From: Deltaproteobacteria bacterium
GTDB lineage: Bacteria; Chloroflexota; Dehalococcoidia; Dehalococcoidales; BS750m-G39
Reading direction: 5' to 3'
DNA: 13,784 nt
Assembly (NCBI GenBank): GCA_013202445.1
Contig: JABMRW010000083.1
Coordinates: 1-13,784 of the forward strand
Below, piece by piece: positions 12,648-13,784 of this stretch. The number at the start of each line of letters is the position of its first letter. The stretch's first letter is position 1. Made by a program: the position numbers and the translations under genes. The notes under the pieces are model-generated. The model saw nothing but the letters and a program-made list of their open reading frames with translations. It was not told the DNA's origin and did not search any database.

Positions 12648-13355
12648 CTATTCTGGGTACTCGTTCCACTGGATGACGTTGAGGGTAGCGGTGAAGCTTG
12701 CGCTCAAGTTCATGTAATCGGGATTCTCAGGGAGATCCAGGCAGAGGACGGCCAGCACGTAGTCGCAGTAGTGCATCTGGACGGGGCCGTTTATCGGATT
12801 TGCTGTAAGTGTCTCCATCGACCAATCACCAGCTGCGACAGCATCAGTAATGTCATAGAACATCACTGTGGCAGCGGCATCCAGAAGGGCGGCATCATCT
12901 ACACCGTTGCCCGGTGTAAGGTCGACGAAGTCGCCGAGAGTGGCATAGGCAATGACCGGTATGGAGCCGACATAGTGCAGGACGGCATCAGCGCAGAACA
13001 GGTCTGTCCCATATATGTCCAGCGGGAAGGCGTTGTCAATGGTGACGGTGATTTCCTTGGTTCCGTTTGATGTGTCCTCCGCGTCAGCGTAGGCAACCAG
13101 TTCGGTATAAGTGCCAGTCGGGGCTGGTAAACGTACTTCGTCCGTATCGTGGATTATGGCGATTTCATCCGGATAAGCAGTGTTGCCAACCACCTTCCAC
13201 ACCCAGGTGTTGGAACAGGTGACAATATCGATTTCTACGCTACCGGTGTTTACCGTGCCGGTGATGTCGATGGAATCCGTCCAGGCGGCATAGCCGACGC
13301 CAAGAGCGCCAAGAGCCAGAACCAGCGCCAGACATAAAAGTCCTATTTTTTTCAT
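12648..13355 (-). CDS. SipW-type secreted protein A, first gene of the cassette, 235 aa
   Basis: The leader MKKIGLLCLALVLALGALGV is nearly identical to that of B, followed by GYAAWTDSIDITGTVNTG (residues 21-38), the SipW-type signal in which cleavage is expected at the AA-W region. The mature part has four cysteines (47, 121, 197, 205). The core motif is ITVTIDNAFPLDIYGTDLFCADAVLHYVGSIPVIAY (102-137). The C-terminal segment VQMHYCDYVLAVLCLDLPENPDYMNLSASF (192-221) parallels protein C and closes with VIQWNEYPE. The ATG has AAAGGAG 8 bases upstream and is the first start after a regulatory-looking 400-base region. Mature protein is acidic and poor in Lys/Arg. A TasA/camelysin-like structural role is inferred from the signal type, the peptidase neighbour and the core motif. 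Confidence 0.87.
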   Translation of the reverse strand: MKKIGLLCLALVLALGALGVGYAAWTDSIDITGTVNTGSVEIDIVTCSNTWVWKVVGNTAYPDEIAIIHDTDEVRLPAPTGTYTELVAYADAEDTSNGTKEITVTIDNAFPLDIYGTDLFCADAVLHYVGSIPVIAYATLGDFVDLTPGNGVDDAALLDAAATVMFYDITDAVAAGDWSMETLTANPINGPVQMHYCDYVLAVLCLDLPENPDYMNLSASFTATLNVIQWNEYPE

Positions 13356-13393
13356 TTTTTAAACTCCTTTTTAATGTTATTTTTCTAGCCCCT

Positions 13394-13412
13394 CTCCGGG
13401 GAATCCCCGAAG
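13394..13412 (-). other. Hairpin in the leader of gene A
   Basis: An 8-bp stem, ctccgggg (13394-13401) with ccccgaag (13405-13412), has a 3-base loop and one G-T pair in RNA. It lies about 40 bases before the gene A start. No T-tract follows, so it is probably a 5' mRNA structure rather than a terminator. No known riboswitch consensus was recognised around it. Confidence 0.4.
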
Positions 13413-13528
13413 AATCGACCAGAGCATAAGCCATCTATTTTGAAGGCTAGTACTTATTGTAAAGGAGTATAGCCCAATAGTATGTCCCCCCTATGGTGAT
13501 TTAGAGCTAATCAAAACGATGAACTTTT

Positions 13529-13560
13529 TGTCACGATTCCGTGACATCTTTTCCGTGACA
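13529..13560. promoter_or_regulatory. TGTCACG operator-like palindrome with a third half site
   Basis: TGTCACG (13529-13535), four bases, CGTGACA (13540-13546) form a perfect 18-bp palindrome. A further CCGTGACA at 13553-13560 repeats the right half 14 bp away. It lies 174-205 bases before gene A, where a regulator controlling the cassette could bind. A TATACT -10-like hexamer is between it and gene A, without a good -35. Confidence 0.55.
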
Positions 13561-13571
13561 GAGGGGTAGAC

Positions 13572-13612
13572 AGGGGGGAAATCCCCCTCAGTCCCCCTTT
13601 ACGAAAGGGGGA
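13572..13612. repeat. Two adjacent C/G hairpins upstream of the cassette
   Basis: A first stem, aggggg (13572-13577) with ccccct (13583-13588), and a second 9-bp stem, tcccccttt (13592-13600) with aaaggggga (13604-13612), lie side by side. They resemble widespread intergenic palindromic repeats. On the minus strand no T-tract follows; on the plus strand a short T6 begins at 13626. Confidence 0.55.
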
Positions 13613-13784
13613 AATTGACGCTTCCTTTTTTAAAGGTCGTTAAGTTTCCCACCCACCCGCCCTACAGAAGTGATACTTCTATCAGTTTCTTTAGGGGGTG
13701 GGGGGAGAAGGGGGGGTTTAGCCTGGTTTTTAGAGTGAGCTTGGCTACCCGCCCGCCCGCCCTCATAAGCTCCGCTTCTAAAAC
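13613..13784. other. Gene-free right flank with G-quadruplex motifs
   Basis: No gene is supported here. On the minus strand GGG runs with single-base loops occur at 13648-13662 and again at 13748-13762, exactly 100 bp apart. Between them the plus strand has a G-rich stretch (13694-13716: runs of 5, 6 and 7 G). A small inverted repeat, agaagt/acttct, is at 13666-13680. Confidence 0.5.

Noticed and set aside
13356..13520. Riboswitch (for example c-di-GMP) in the leader of gene A
   Set aside because: A hairpin is present, but I find no conserved core of any class I know, such as the GEMM motif.
13572..13612. CRISPR or other regular repeat array
   Set aside because: These are two unrelated adjacent hairpins with no spacer-repeat periodicity.

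Overview
The window is bacterial DNA. It has Shine-Dalgarno sites, TTGACA-type promoters, hairpin-plus-T terminators and families such as PadR, nitroreductase, HicA/HicB and YbaN. The mix of short conserved genes with a SipW-type (Ser/His, S26B) signal peptidase and a DUF5305 protein, both common in archaea and in Dehalococcoidia, suggests a Dehalococcoidia-like Chloroflexota genome. That assignment is an inference, not a proof. I see no tRNA, rRNA, CRISPR array or insertion sequence.

Left part (1-6050): small, mostly unrelated transcription units. A nitroreductase and an unrecognised 115-residue protein diverge from a shared promoter region. An AT-richer module follows on the minus strand: a HicA-like protein, a HicB antitoxin and a tightly coupled 82-residue protein, behind a 16-bp palindrome that touches the hicA start. 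Then come a cupin, a zinc-ribbon membrane protein, a PadR regulator leading a three-gene operon (PadR, short HicB-like protein, two-helix membrane protein), a second cupin paralogous to the first, and a YbaN/DUF454 membrane protein that may be read from a leaderless transcript.

Right part (6117-13355): a long minus-strand cassette that is the main point of interest. In transcription order it encodes secreted proteins A (13355-12648), B (12561-11899), C (11710-10964), D (10939-10427) and E (10416-9448), then a signal peptidase with an added multi-helix membrane domain, a DUF5305 membrane protein with a duplicated extracellular domain, and a small protein with two helix-turn-helix segments whose gene overlaps the DUF5305 gene. 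A-D carry SipW-type signal peptides (AAW-T/V-D after the hydrophobic stretch) and end in the same W-N-E motif. B, A and C also share the following Tyr. The layout recalls the Bacillus tapA-sipW-tasA matrix operon and camelysin-like proteins, but sequence similarity is limited to general motifs. The working model is that the signal peptidase processes A-D (and perhaps E), which then form an extracellular fibre, sheath or coat, with the DUF5305 protein as a membrane-bound partner and the helix-turn-helix protein as a regulator.

Right flank (13356-13784): upstream region of the cassette, with a hairpin in the leader, a TGTCACG-N4-CGTGACA operator-like palindrome plus an extra half site, two adjacent C/G hairpins, and two short-loop G-quadruplex motifs exactly 100 bp apart. 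No gene is visible there.
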